Positions 8,904 to 17,635 of a DNA stretch of 64,000 nt are shown in pieces. The stretch spans positions 2,232,001 to 2,296,000 of the forward strand of contig JACKHC010000001.1 in the NCBI GenBank assembly GCA_020639235.1, written 5' to 3'. The translations under genes were made by a program, and so were the position numbers. The notes beneath the pieces were generated by a model that did not search any database, was not told the DNA's origin, and was given only the letters and a program-made list of their open reading frames with translations. How positions within the stretch are numbered: position 1 is the first letter of the stretch; the number at the start of each line of letters is the position of its first letter. This DNA comes from Phycisphaeraceae bacterium. GTDB taxonomy: Bacteria > Planctomycetota > Phycisphaerae > Phycisphaerales > UBA1924.

Positions 8904-10256
8904 ATGTTCAAACGAGTCCTGATCGCCAATCGTGGGGAGATCGCTCTCCGCATCATCCGCGCTTGCCACGAGCTGGGTATCGAGGCGGTGGCCGTGTATT
9001 CCGAAGCGGACGCAGGCGCGCCGTACCTGCGCATGGCGGATCACGCCGTCTGCATAGGCAAGGGCCCCGCGTCGGACAGCTATCTCAACATCCCGCACAT
9101 CATCGCTGCGGCGGAAATAACCGACGCCGACGCGATTCATCCGGGCTATGGGTTCCTCGCGGAGAACGCGCACTTCGCGAGCGTCTGCCGCGACTGCAAG
9201 ATGGAGTTCATCGGCCCATCGCCCGAGGCGATGGCGCTCCTCGGCGACAAGATCTCCTGCAAAGCTATGGCGCGCAAGGCGAAGGTCCCGACCTTCCCCG
9301 GCACCGAGGGCGCGATCGACGACATCGAAGAAGCCGTCGGCGTTGCTTTCAAGATCGGGTACCCGGTCATTATCAAGGCCGCCGCGGGCGGCGGCGGGCG
9401 CGGCATGCGCGTGTGCCGGAACGAGGACGACCTCCGCGCTGGTGTGAAGAAGGCGTCGCAGGAGGCGCAGGCCGCATTCGCCAACGGCGCGGTGTACATC
9501 GAGAAGTTCCTTGAGCACGCGCGCCATGTCGAGGTGCAGGTCATCGGCGACAAGCACGGCAACGCGATCCACCTCTACGAACGCGATTGCTCCGTCCAGC
9601 GCCGCCACCAGAAACTCATCGAAGAAGCCCCCGCGCCCGGCGTGGACTCGCGCAAGCGCGAGGATCTCTGCAAATCCGCGGCCCGTCTGGTCAAGAACGC
9701 CGAGTACTCCGGGGCCGCGACCGTCGAGTTTCTGATGGACGAGAAGCAGAACTTCTACCTGCTCGAGGTGAATACGCGCGTGCAGGTCGAACACCCGATC
9801 ACCGAGATGATCACGGGTGTGGATATCGTCAAGACGGGAATTCGCGTCGCGGCTGGCGAGCCGCTGCCGTATCGCCAGAAGGACATCACGATCCGCGGGC
9901 ATTCGATCGAGTGCCGAATCAACGCTGAGGACCCCAAGCGGAACTTCGCGCCTTGCGCGGGCACGGTGGAGCGGTTTGACCCGCCGGGCGGGCCGGGCGT
10001 GCGGATGGACACGCATGTGATCTCGGGGTATCGCGTGCCGCCCAACTATGACTCGATGATCGGCAAGTTGATCGTGCACGCCGACGACCGCGCGCAGGCA
10101 ATTGCGCGGGCCTCGCGTGCGCTCAAGGAGTTCCGTGTGGAGCCGATCGCGACCACGATTCCGCTCCATATCGAACTCATGGCCAACAAGTCCTTCCAGA
10201 AGGGCGGCGTGGACATCCACTTCCTCGAGCGACTGCTGAAGAGTCAGACTACATAG
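8904..10256 (+). CDS. accC: Biotin carboxylase subunit of acetyl-CoA carboxylase
   Basis: A 450-residue ATP-grasp enzyme that carboxylates biotin on AccB. It starts with MFKRVLIANRGEIALRI, has the glycine-rich ATP loop KAAAGGGGRGMRV, the biotin/bicarbonate region ERDCSVQRRHQKLIEEAP, and NTRVQVEHPITEM. Length equals the usual 445-450. SD-like GCGAGAGCC precedes the ATG. It is co-transcribed with accB. The next gene is convergent 40 nt downstream, with no evident terminator hairpin in the gap. Confidence 0.97.
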   Translation: MFKRVLIANRGEIALRIIRACHELGIEAVAVYSEADAGAPYLRMADHAVCIGKGPASDSYLNIPHIIAAAEITDADAIHPGYGFLAENAHFASVCRDCKMEFIGPSPEAMALLGDKISCKAMARKAKVPTFPGTEGAIDDIEEAVGVAFKIGYPVIIKAAAGGGGRGMRVCRNEDDLRAGVKKASQEAQAAFANGAVYIEKFLEHARHVEVQVIGDKHGNAIHLYERDCSVQRRHQKLIEEAPAPGVDSRKREDLCKSAARLVKNAEYSGAATVEFLMDEKQNFYLLEVNTRVQVEHPITEMITGVDIVKTGIRVAAGEPLPYRQKDITIRGHSIECRINAEDPKRNFAPCAGTVERFDPPGGPGVRMDTHVISGYRVPPNYDSMIGKLIVHADDRAQAIARASRALKEFRVEPIATTIPLHIELMANKSFQKGGVDIHFLERLLKSQTT

Positions 10257-10296
10257 TCCCAAGGATGGGCGAGCGAACAAATGGATGTGGCTGTAT

Positions 10297-11016
10297 TCAG
10301 GACGCCACCGTGAGCATGTGCCCGACCATGCCCAACATGAATCCGAGCACCGCACCCATCGCCGGAGCATATCGATTTTCGACTTTCGCCTGCGGCGCGA
10401 TGTCTTCGAAGGTTAAATAGAGAATCCCGCCGCCCGCGAAGAGCATGATCCCCGCAACCATCTCCGGGCGATCGCCAAGCAGGAAATAGCCCGAGAGCCC
10501 GCTGATTGGCCCCAGCATGGCGAGCGCGGTGAAGGCGAGCACGATCTTGGCCGGGCGCAATCCGGTCGAGGCCCGGAGTTCTCTGTACGCATTGAATCCC
10601 TCCGGCAGATTCTGCAGGGCGATCAGGATCGCCAGCAGCACCCCGGTCGGCTCACCGGTGGCAAACCCCGCACCCAGGGCGATTGCCTCAGGAACGAAAT
10701 CAGCGAGCATCGCGATCAACTGCGATGCCGATCCCTCTGCGCGGGCAAGCAGGATGTCCAGCCCGAGGAATGTCAGGCCCCCACCGACGAAGGCGGCGCA
10801 CGAGACGCCCCAGTGCAGGCGTTCGATGCCCGTTGGCACTAGCACGAGTGCAACGGCAGCCAACAAGACACCGCCGCCGAACGCGATCACAGAATGTCTT
10901 AACTCACGCTCGAGCCACTCGGGCGCGATGTTCTCGACTCGCGCCAGCACCGCTCCCAACGGCATGGCCAGACCGGCCAACGATGTCAGCAGCAGCATGA
11001 CGATGATCGGTGTCAT
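10297..11016 (-). CDS. ZIP family divalent metal transporter
   Basis: A 239-residue protein with about eight transmembrane helices. The two ZIP metal-site helices are recognisable as LADFVPEAIALGAGFATGEP and LIALQNLPEGFNAYRELR, where the usual HN-x-PEG appears as QNLPEG. Family members (ZupT and relatives) import zinc, iron or manganese. The His-to-Gln change at the first position of the binding motif may alter metal preference. The gene begins 10 nt after the stop of the glycosyltransferase at 11027, so the two probably share a transcript. Confidence 0.85.
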   Translation of the reverse strand: MTPIIVMLLLTSLAGLAMPLGAVLARVENIAPEWLERELRHSVIAFGGGVLLAAVALVLVPTGIERLHWGVSCAAFVGGGLTFLGLDILLARAEGSASQLIAMLADFVPEAIALGAGFATGEPTGVLLAILIALQNLPEGFNAYRELRASTGLRPAKIVLAFTALAMLGPISGLSGYFLLGDRPEMVAGIMLFAGGGILYLTFEDIAPQAKVENRYAPAMGAVLGFMLGMVGHMLTVAS

Positions 11017-11026
11017 GCGGCTTAGG

Positions 11027-12133
11027 TTATGTCAGATCGCGGTACGCCTCGATATAGGCGTCGGCCGGGCGATCGATGCCGAAGCGGGCGACAAATGCAG
11101 CCGTCTCTTCGCGCGGCACATCGTCGGATATGCCGAGCCGCTTCTGCAGGCACGAGGCGATACCCTCGATGTCGCCAACCTCGTGGTAGAGCACCGTCGA
11201 GTGATGAAGTTCGCGCAGCGAGTTGATGTTCGAAAAGATGCACGGGATGCCCGTGGATACCGCCTCGATGCCGGCCAGAGGCAGCCCCTCGAATCGGGAT
11301 GGCATGACATAGGTGTCGGCCGCGCCGAGCCACTCGGAGATGTTGTCGCACACGCCGTGGAAGATGATCGTGGGGTCGCCCGCGGCGAGCACTTCCAGTT
11401 CGGCGCGGAGGTTGCCATCCCCGAACAGATGCAGCAAACCACCCTTCTTTCCCGCACCAGACTGCTTCCATGCTTTGATGAGGTCGTCCTGCGCCTTCTG
11501 GGCCTCATCGATCGTGCCCCCCCCCTGCCGCCCGACCTGCATGTAATGCGTGAGCGCCGGGTCCTGCCCGAGCGCGCGGAGGCGCGTCTCGCGCTGCGTG
11601 TGATCGTGCTGGGGCCAGTCGAAGTCGATGCCGTAGGGCACGCAGACCATCTTGCCTCTGACCATGTTCTGGTAGGCCTCGTGCGTGGACTCGCCGCACG
11701 AGATGGAGTATCGGATGTCGGAATGGCGGAAAGCCCAGTCGAGTTTCTTCGTCTCGGGCGGCGAGGTGTTGTGAATCGTTCTGATGACCCGGTATCGGCG
11801 TCGGTGCAGGAATCGGGCCGCGAAATAAGCGAACTCGCAGTAGTGCATATGGACATGCACGATGTCGATGTCAGGAGCGCGGAGTTGCCCGGCCAGCCAG
11901 CGGAAGGTCGGGACGCCCATCTTCGGTACGGCCGGCCCGGAGTGGATCGGGACGCCCGCGGACTCCAGTTTCCGCGCCCACCCCTCCCCTACCGCGTCGC
12001 GGTTGGGGAGCAGGCACAGGAGTTCGACCGGCACGCCCTTGCGGCGGAGGGCTGCGAGCAGATCCACGACGAATCGTTCGGCTCCGCCCGCTTTCAGGGC
12101 GCCAAGGATGTGGAGATTGCGGGTTCGGGTCAT
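11027..12133 (-). CDS. Glycosyltransferase family 4 protein
   Basis: A 368-residue GT-B glycosyltransferase. The N-terminal acceptor domain has ILGALKAGGAERFVVDLLAALRRKG. The nucleotide-sugar domain has LLHLFGDGNLRAELEVLAAG and the E-x7-E type motif SRFEGLPLAGIEAVSTGIP, typical of retaining GT4 enzymes that build surface polysaccharide or LPS. A longer in-frame start at 12199 would add 22 residues without homology; 12133 is preferred but not proved. A run of nine G on the coding strand (11525-11517) encodes Gly-Gly-Gly near residues 203-206. It is divergent from the asparagine synthase at 12277, which fits a polysaccharide locus. Confidence 0.87.
   Translation of the reverse strand: MTRTRNLHILGALKAGGAERFVVDLLAALRRKGVPVELLCLLPNRDAVGEGWARKLESAGVPIHSGPAVPKMGVPTFRWLAGQLRAPDIDIVHVHMHYCEFAYFAARFLHRRRYRVIRTIHNTSPPETKKLDWAFRHSDIRYSISCGESTHEAYQNMVRGKMVCVPYGIDFDWPQHDHTQRETRLRALGQDPALTHYMQVGRQGGGTIDEAQKAQDDLIKAWKQSGAGKKGGLLHLFGDGNLRAELEVLAAGDPTIIFHGVCDNISEWLGAADTYVMPSRFEGLPLAGIEAVSTGIPCIFSNINSLRELHHSTVLYHEVGDIEGIASCLQKRLGISDDVPREETAAFVARFGIDRPADAYIEAYRDLT
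11517..11525 (-). repeat. Homopolymer of nine G/C inside glycosyltransferase
   Basis: Nine consecutive C on the plus strand (G9 on the coding strand), the longest mononucleotide run I noticed in the window. A one-base slip would frameshift the enzyme at a little over half its length. The copy present is in frame. Confidence 0.9.
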
Positions 12134-12276
12134 GCTGATATCCGGGCGTGTGTCCAGTTGAGCGGCGCGAACCGCCGATGAGTCGAGATAGTAGAACATC
12201 GGCCGGAGATGGTCCGAGCTGTGACGATGTGCCGACTACGATGGGCCATCTGGCGGAGAGTTGAGGATCAGACTGC

Positions 12277-14181
12277 ATGTGCGGTATCGCGGGTGCCATC
12301 GGGACTGACAGAGATCGCTGCGAACGCGCGTTGTCTCCGATGCTGGCGTGTCAATCGCACCGCGGCCCGGACGATGAAGGGCGGCACACGATCGCCAGTG
12401 GCTCGTCGGTCGTTGCTCTGGGCCAGCGACGCCTGGCCATCATTGACCTATCCCCCGCGGGCCATCAGCCGATGATCGATAGGGACACTGGCGACGCCGT
12501 GGTCTATAACGGTGAACTCTACAACTACCTTGAACTCCGCGCGGAACTGGAGCGCGAAGGGCACACGTTCACCGGACACTCGGATACGCAGGTGGTGCTG
12601 AAGGCGATCTCGCACTGGGGCGATGGCGCCATCGACCGATTCTGCGGTATGTTCGCAATTGCCCATTACCGCGCGAAGGATCAAACGCTGCTTTTGGCGC
12701 GAGACTCGGTCGGGATCAAGCCGCTCTACACCGCGCGCGGCAATGGCATGTTTCTCTTCGCGAGCGAGGTCCGTGCGATTCTCAACAGCGGGACAGTATC
12801 TCGCGAGGTCGACCGCCGCGGGCTGGCGGGCCTGCTCGCGTACGGCGCTGTTCAGGAGCCTTGCACCTTCTTCAAGGAGGTCCGTCCGTTTCCGGCGGGC
12901 TACATGCAGCGGGAGCGGGCGTCGGACTGGTCGAGCGGGCACATCGGATCGCCCGCTCGGTTCTGGCAGTTCCCGGCCGTCGACATGTCGATCGATCACG
13001 GCGACGCAATCGAGCGCCTTCGTCACACGCTCGACGTTTCGATTCGCGAGCATCTGATCTCCGATGTCCCAATCGGCGTGTTTCTCTCCTCGGGGCTCGA
13101 CTCGACAATTGTTGCCGGCCTTGCCGCAAGGCACTCTCCGAGCATCAACACCTTCACGGTTGCGTTCGAGGAGGCCCCCGACCTCAGCGAAGGGGACATG
13201 GCCGCTCGCACTGCTGCTGCGTTCGGGCTCCCGCATCAGGAGATCCAGATCGGTGCCGCGGAAGCGGAGGCGACCTGCGGCGAGTGGATGCGGTCTCTGG
13301 ATCAGCCATCGATGGACGGGCTCAATGTGTACGTGGTCTCGGGTGCCGTGAAGCGAGCGGGCATGACCGTGGCCATCTCAGGACAGGGCGGCGACGAGGT
13401 GTTCGGCGGGTATCCATCCTTTGCGGATGTGCCGAGGATGATGCGCCTGCATCAACGTGCGAGGATCATTCCCGGTGCAATGCACGGGGCCGCGGCATGG
13501 GCGTTATCACGGGGCAAATCAAGTGCGGTCCGCGCGAAGATCCGTGACGTCTTGCGAACGAATGGATCGCTAACTGATCTTTATCTGCAACGCCGGAGGA
13601 CCGCATCGACGCGTCAACTCCGTGAACTGGGCATCGACGCGCACGCTTGGGGGCTGACCGACCAGTTCATGCCGCCGGAAGCCGTCGATGCGTTGGGTGT
13701 TGATAATACCGACCCGATCTGGGGTGTGTCGAAACTTGAGTCGATGTTCTACATGGGGAACATGCTCCTGCGTGACGGTGACGCCAATGGCATGGCACAC
13801 AGTCTTGAGATTCGCGTGCCGATGCTCGATCGTCGGGTGCTCGACGCCATGCTGCCGGTCCCCGGCTCGGTGCGCTTGCCGCAGGGCGGTCACAACAAGC
13901 AATTGCTCCGGGATGCCTTCTCCGAGTTCCTGCGCCCGGAGCTCCTTGCCCAGGGCAAGCGGGGTTTCACACTTCCTGTGATGCGGTGGATGCGGGGTTC
14001 GATGCGACCGATGTGCGAGCGCTCGCTGGAGTCGCTCAAGTCGCTCGGAGTTCTGCGGGCTGAAGGTATCGACACGATCTGGGATGCCTTCCTGCGAGAG
14101 CCCGAGTCGCCTATCTGGTCGAGGGCGCTGACGCTCTGCATGCTGGGTGTGTATATCGAACGGAATCAGGTGACGGCGTAG
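12277..14181 (+). CDS. asnB: Asparagine synthase (glutamine-hydrolysing)
   Basis: A 634-residue two-domain amidotransferase. Cys2 of MCGIAGAIG is the N-terminal glutaminase nucleophile, with HRGPDDEG and GQRRLAIIDLS following. The synthetase domain has the pyrophosphate loop SSGLDST near residue 273 and SGQGGDEVFGGYPSF. SD GAGGA lies about 8 nt upstream. Length and motifs fit AsnB and also the AsnB-like amidotransferases of exopolysaccharide and exosortase loci. The divergent glycosyltransferase supports the second role, but free asparagine synthesis cannot be excluded. Confidence 0.93.
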   Translation: MCGIAGAIGTDRDRCERALSPMLACQSHRGPDDEGRHTIASGSSVVALGQRRLAIIDLSPAGHQPMIDRDTGDAVVYNGELYNYLELRAELEREGHTFTGHSDTQVVLKAISHWGDGAIDRFCGMFAIAHYRAKDQTLLLARDSVGIKPLYTARGNGMFLFASEVRAILNSGTVSREVDRRGLAGLLAYGAVQEPCTFFKEVRPFPAGYMQRERASDWSSGHIGSPARFWQFPAVDMSIDHGDAIERLRHTLDVSIREHLISDVPIGVFLSSGLDSTIVAGLAARHSPSINTFTVAFEEAPDLSEGDMAARTAAAFGLPHQEIQIGAAEAEATCGEWMRSLDQPSMDGLNVYVVSGAVKRAGMTVAISGQGGDEVFGGYPSFADVPRMMRLHQRARIIPGAMHGAAAWALSRGKSSAVRAKIRDVLRTNGSLTDLYLQRRRTASTRQLRELGIDAHAWGLTDQFMPPEAVDALGVDNTDPIWGVSKLESMFYMGNMLLRDGDANGMAHSLEIRVPMLDRRVLDAMLPVPGSVRLPQGGHNKQLLRDAFSEFLRPELLAQGKRGFTLPVMRWMRGSMRPMCERSLESLKSLGVLRAEGIDTIWDAFLREPESPIWSRALTLCMLGVYIERNQVTA

Positions 14182-14432
14182 CCCGATCGGGCCGGCTATC
14201 CGGGCACACTCGACCGGCCGACCGGGGTCGTAGGTTCGCGGCGGTTGGGCGGCTCCCATGCGGGCAGGACTCGCGCGATGCCGCAGGAGGTCCGATTACG
14301 AGCCGCGCGCGCGGTTTGGGACTCGATCGGGAGCCCGCGGGCACCATTTCCGGACGATTCGGGCGTCCCACGGGAATTGCAAGCCAGGGTGTGATACTGT
14401 CGCATCGTCCGGGACGAACGAGAGGTAGCTAC
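14182..14432. other. Intergenic region, 251 nt
   Basis: No ORF or RNA gene is supported. A GATACT hexamer at 14393-14398 lies 34 nt before the ATG at 14433, and a GAGAGG ribosome-binding site precedes that ATG by 6 nt. Confidence 0.5.
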
Positions 14433-16142
14433 ATGAGAACTGTTCAAATCGCTGCGGTGGTGGTGTTCTGCGCCGGCTCGGTCACATCGGCTTTGGCCGA
14501 TGCTTACGACCCGCCCGTCTCGTACTACGCAGGCGCAACGGGGTCGGGAGCTACGCTGAAGTCGCAGCTTGCGGCGGCCATGTCGGCGGGGCATGTGCAG
14601 CGGACCTACGGCGACTTCCGTACCTCGGCGGCGTTTCATGACGCTGATCCCAATGTCGCGGGAAGAGTCTGGCTCGTTTACAACCGCGGCTCTGTCCCGA
14701 GCGTTTGGGACTCGGGCCTGACCTGGAATCGCGAGCATGTATGGCCAGAGTCCCGGCAGCCGGGGAGCGTAAACAACAGCTCGACCGGCAACCTCGGCGA
14801 TCCCCACGCGCTTCGCCCGTGCAACCCGAGCATCAATACATCCAGAGGCAACAGCCCCTTTGGATTCGCATCCACGACGGGCGGCTATGGCTCACAGGGC
14901 TCGTTCTACTTCCCCGGAGATTTTGACAAGGGCGACATCGCACGCAGTCTTTTCTATTCCGATACGCGCTGGTCATCGCTCGGATTGTCGCTGGTAAACT
15001 CGACGCCGACCGGTAATCAGATGGGCAACCTCGACTCGCTCATCGCATGGAACTACCTCGATCCACCAGACGATTTTGAACGCCGTCGCAATCATGTGAT
15101 CTGGGGCGCCGAGGGAAATCCGTTCCCTACCCACAATCGCAATGCCTACATCGACAACCCGGAACTTGTCTGGTCGATCTATGTCGATCAGATGAATGAC
15201 TCGTCTCTATATGTTGGCTCTTCACCGTCGTCGGACTTCTCTTCGACAGTCACACTCCTGATGGACGACTCGCTGGTCGGTGATCCTGTGCCGAGCACCG
15301 AAGCGATTCTCTACAAGAATGGGCTCGACGGCACCTATTACGAGGTCATCCCCGGCCCGGGCGCGCAATCGGCGCAGGCCGGCAAGTTCAATGCATTCCC
15401 GATCTCCTCGACTTCGCCCGATGCAGCGATGTTGAGCGTCGGATTCGATGCCTCTGCCACGGCCGCATCAGGCGCTAAGTCTGTGACGATCACCATCGAC
15501 AATCGAGACATCACCACGGGCGCCGGTTTAGGCATGGCTGCTAATGACGGCGATGACACGATCACGCTCGAAATGGTTGTTCTCGATCACGCCAATGGAT
15601 CGTTCGACTCGCCTGCCGACCTCGACACGATCTCGATTGACTTCGGAACGATTGCGCAGGGCACCGGTGCCGCGATGATCGTCTTTGATGTGTACAACCT
15701 GCCCGCGAACGATCCGGCGTTTGTCGCGGCGCTGGACATTGAAGCAGATGGTGTGTCGGGGGACGCTGATCGCCTCGACACCACTCTGGGAAGCACAACG
15801 ATCCAGTCGCAGCAGTCATTTGTCGCGACGCTTGACGACTCGGTTTCGGGCGTCTTCAGCGCCACATACACCTACCAGACGTATGACGATCTCACGATCC
15901 CGACATCGCAGCCCGGAACCGTTCTGACCATTCACCTTTCCGGGACCGTCGTCCCGGTGCTCTGCACCGGCGATGTCACCGGTGATCAGATTGTGAATGT
16001 CGATGACCTCAACGCGGTGCTCAGCGCGTGGGGCATGAATGTCGGCATGGGTTCGCCGATCGATCTGGCCAACAACGACGGCTTCGTTGATGTCGATGAC
16101 CTCAACGTTGTGCTTGGCAACTGGGGCACGGACTGTAACTGA
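14433..16142 (+). CDS. Secreted endonuclease I family nuclease with dockerin tail
   Basis: A 569-residue exported protein starting MRTVQIAAVVVFCAGSVTSALA (signal peptide cleaved after ALA). Residues about 30-260 match endonuclease I (EndA/NucM): WNREHVWPESRQPGS carries the catalytic His, followed by NLGDPHALRPCNPSINTSRGN and FYFPGDFDKGDIARSLFYSD. Residues about 270-510 look like a beta-sandwich Ca/adhesion module (VTITIDNRDITTGAGLGMAA). The last 60 residues are two dockerin-like Ca2+ repeats (GDVTGDQIVNVDDLNAVLSA and NNDGFVDVDDLNVVLGNWG). The role is probably extracellular DNA digestion. A GAGAGG SD supports the start. The end overlaps the convergent gene by 41 nt. Confidence 0.88.
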   Translation: MRTVQIAAVVVFCAGSVTSALADAYDPPVSYYAGATGSGATLKSQLAAAMSAGHVQRTYGDFRTSAAFHDADPNVAGRVWLVYNRGSVPSVWDSGLTWNREHVWPESRQPGSVNNSSTGNLGDPHALRPCNPSINTSRGNSPFGFASTTGGYGSQGSFYFPGDFDKGDIARSLFYSDTRWSSLGLSLVNSTPTGNQMGNLDSLIAWNYLDPPDDFERRRNHVIWGAEGNPFPTHNRNAYIDNPELVWSIYVDQMNDSSLYVGSSPSSDFSSTVTLLMDDSLVGDPVPSTEAILYKNGLDGTYYEVIPGPGAQSAQAGKFNAFPISSTSPDAAMLSVGFDASATAASGAKSVTITIDNRDITTGAGLGMAANDGDDTITLEMVVLDHANGSFDSPADLDTISIDFGTIAQGTGAAMIVFDVYNLPANDPAFVAALDIEADGVSGDADRLDTTLGSTTIQSQQSFVATLDDSVSGVFSATYTYQTYDDLTIPTSQPGTVLTIHLSGTVVPVLCTGDVTGDQIVNVDDLNAVLSAWGMNVGMGSPIDLANNDGFVDVDDLNVVLGNWGTDCN

Positions 16143-17583
16143 CCGCTTCCGGCCCGACAGTCTCCTGTCCGGAAGCTTCCCACGCCAGGAAGCCGCCTTT
16201 CAGATTGGTCACGCGATACCCCTCGCGCTCCAAGTAGGCGGATGCGCGCGCCGACCGGACGCCCGACCGGCAATGCACGATCAGCGGTGCATGCTTGGGG
16301 ACCTCCTCCATTCTCGATGCCAGACGCGTGTGCGCGATGTTGACCGAGCCCGCGATGTGCCCTTCCGCGTGCTCGGTCGCTCGACGGACATCGAGCACCC
16401 GATGACCAGATCGGATCAGCGCCGCTGCCTCCGCTGGGCCGACCTCGGGCGTCGAGACGATCGCATGTTTCGAGTCGCGGTACGCGTCGATTTCCGATGC
16501 GTCGAACCACGACACGATGTGGTCGAGGCCCACTCGGATCAGATCGCGAACGGCTTCGTCGAGCCGCTTCGGGTCAATAACGAGAACGATTTGCTGCGAC
16601 TCACGAATGAAGGAACCCCCGTTCGTGTTGAACGACTTGTCGAGGATGATCGAGAGCGAGCCGGGGATATGTGCCTCGCGGAACTGATCCCACGGACGGG
16701 TGTCCACAAGTGCCAGTTTCTTCGGGTCGACAGCGCGTAGTTCCTCGACAGTCAGCCGCCGGGGCTTGGGCAGGCCGTCCAGTACGCGCGGCCCGACCTT
16801 GTTGACCTTCTTCATATTCGCGAAATAGAGCGGTGGCTCCGGCTGACCCGAGAGAATGAACTCCACGAACTTCGACTCTGTTGTTGCCGCCCGGATCGCC
16901 GGATTGAAGCGACGCTCGTAACCGATCGTCGATGTCGGGACCGCCCCGAGCGACTTGCCGCATGCGCTGCCCGATCCGTGTGCGGGCCACACCTGCACAA
17001 AATCGGGGATCTCCTTGAGCGCCCCGACTGTCGTATACAATCGCTTCGCTGCGGGAACCATGTTGCCTGCCTGACCCGCTGCCGTCTCGAGCAGATCAGG
17101 GCGACCGAGGTCTCCAACGAACACGAAGTCGCCCGTTGCGATGGCCATTGGCTCGCTCGCGCCGGATCCGTGGTCCGTTATGAGAAACGCGATGTGCTCG
17201 GGCGTGTGCCCCGGCGTATGAATCGCGCGAAACTCGATATTCCCGATCATGAAGTTATCGTTGTGCTTGAGCAACTGATGGTCGTATGAGCCGCCGCCCG
17301 ACTTCTGATCGAGCCACTGGTACTTCCAATCCGCGTCGCCCTCATCGGAGACGTATACCTTCGCGCCAATTCGCTCGGCGAGTTCGCGCGAACCCGATAC
17401 AAAGTCCGCGTGGATATGCGTCTCGGCGGTCGCGACGATGCGTAGTTCGTTGGCTGTCGCCAGATCGATATACCGATCGACATCTCGTTCCGGGTCGATC
17501 ACAACCGCTTCGCCGGTCGCCTGACACCCGATCAGGTACGCGGCTTGAGCGAGCATGTCATCGTAGATCATTCGCATGAACAT
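16102..17583 (-). CDS. CstB-like persulfide dioxygenase-rhodanese fusion
   Basis: A 493-residue protein in three parts. Residues 1-255 are a metallo-beta-lactamase fold with THIHADFVSGSRELAER, HTPGHTPEHIAF and TGDFVFVGDLGRPDLLE, the pattern of ETHE1-type persulfide dioxygenases using one Fe(II). A first rhodanese (about 280-370) has LVLVDTRPW-like and IVLVIDPKRL features but no active-site Cys. A second rhodanese (about 395-485) has the active Cys near 437 in IVHCRSGVRSARA. This order matches CstB, which oxidises low-molecular-weight persulfides to thiosulfate. The start at 17583 has an AGGAG SD and removes a 54-residue extension. A TATGAT hexamer on the minus strand (17625-17620) is a plausible -10. 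The 3' end overlaps the nuclease gene by 41 nt. Confidence 0.88.
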   Translation of the reverse strand: MFMRMIYDDMLAQAAYLIGCQATGEAVVIDPERDVDRYIDLATANELRIVATAETHIHADFVSGSRELAERIGAKVYVSDEGDADWKYQWLDQKSGGGSYDHQLLKHNDNFMIGNIEFRAIHTPGHTPEHIAFLITDHGSGASEPMAIATGDFVFVGDLGRPDLLETAAGQAGNMVPAAKRLYTTVGALKEIPDFVQVWPAHGSGSACGKSLGAVPTSTIGYERRFNPAIRAATTESKFVEFILSGQPEPPLYFANMKKVNKVGPRVLDGLPKPRRLTVEELRAVDPKKLALVDTRPWDQFREAHIPGSLSIILDKSFNTNGGSFIRESQQIVLVIDPKRLDEAVRDLIRVGLDHIVSWFDASEIDAYRDSKHAIVSTPEVGPAEAAALIRSGHRVLDVRRATEHAEGHIAGSVNIAHTRLASRMEEVPKHAPLIVHCRSGVRSARASAYLEREGYRVTNLKGGFLAWEASGQETVGPEAVSYSPCPSCQAQR

Positions 17584-17635
17584 CGAAGGAAACTCCTGAG
17601 ACTGATTCTGCCAATCGGCATCATAGGGCCGCAAA

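Noticed and set aside
8727..10370. 547-codon minus-strand frame opposite accC
   Set aside because: It is antisense to a clearly conserved gene, has no motif and is rich in Arg, His and Asp as expected from the GC-rich shadow frame. Similar long shadows at 4730-6001, 6853-8232, 24614-26383 and 27887-29110 were rejected for the same reason.
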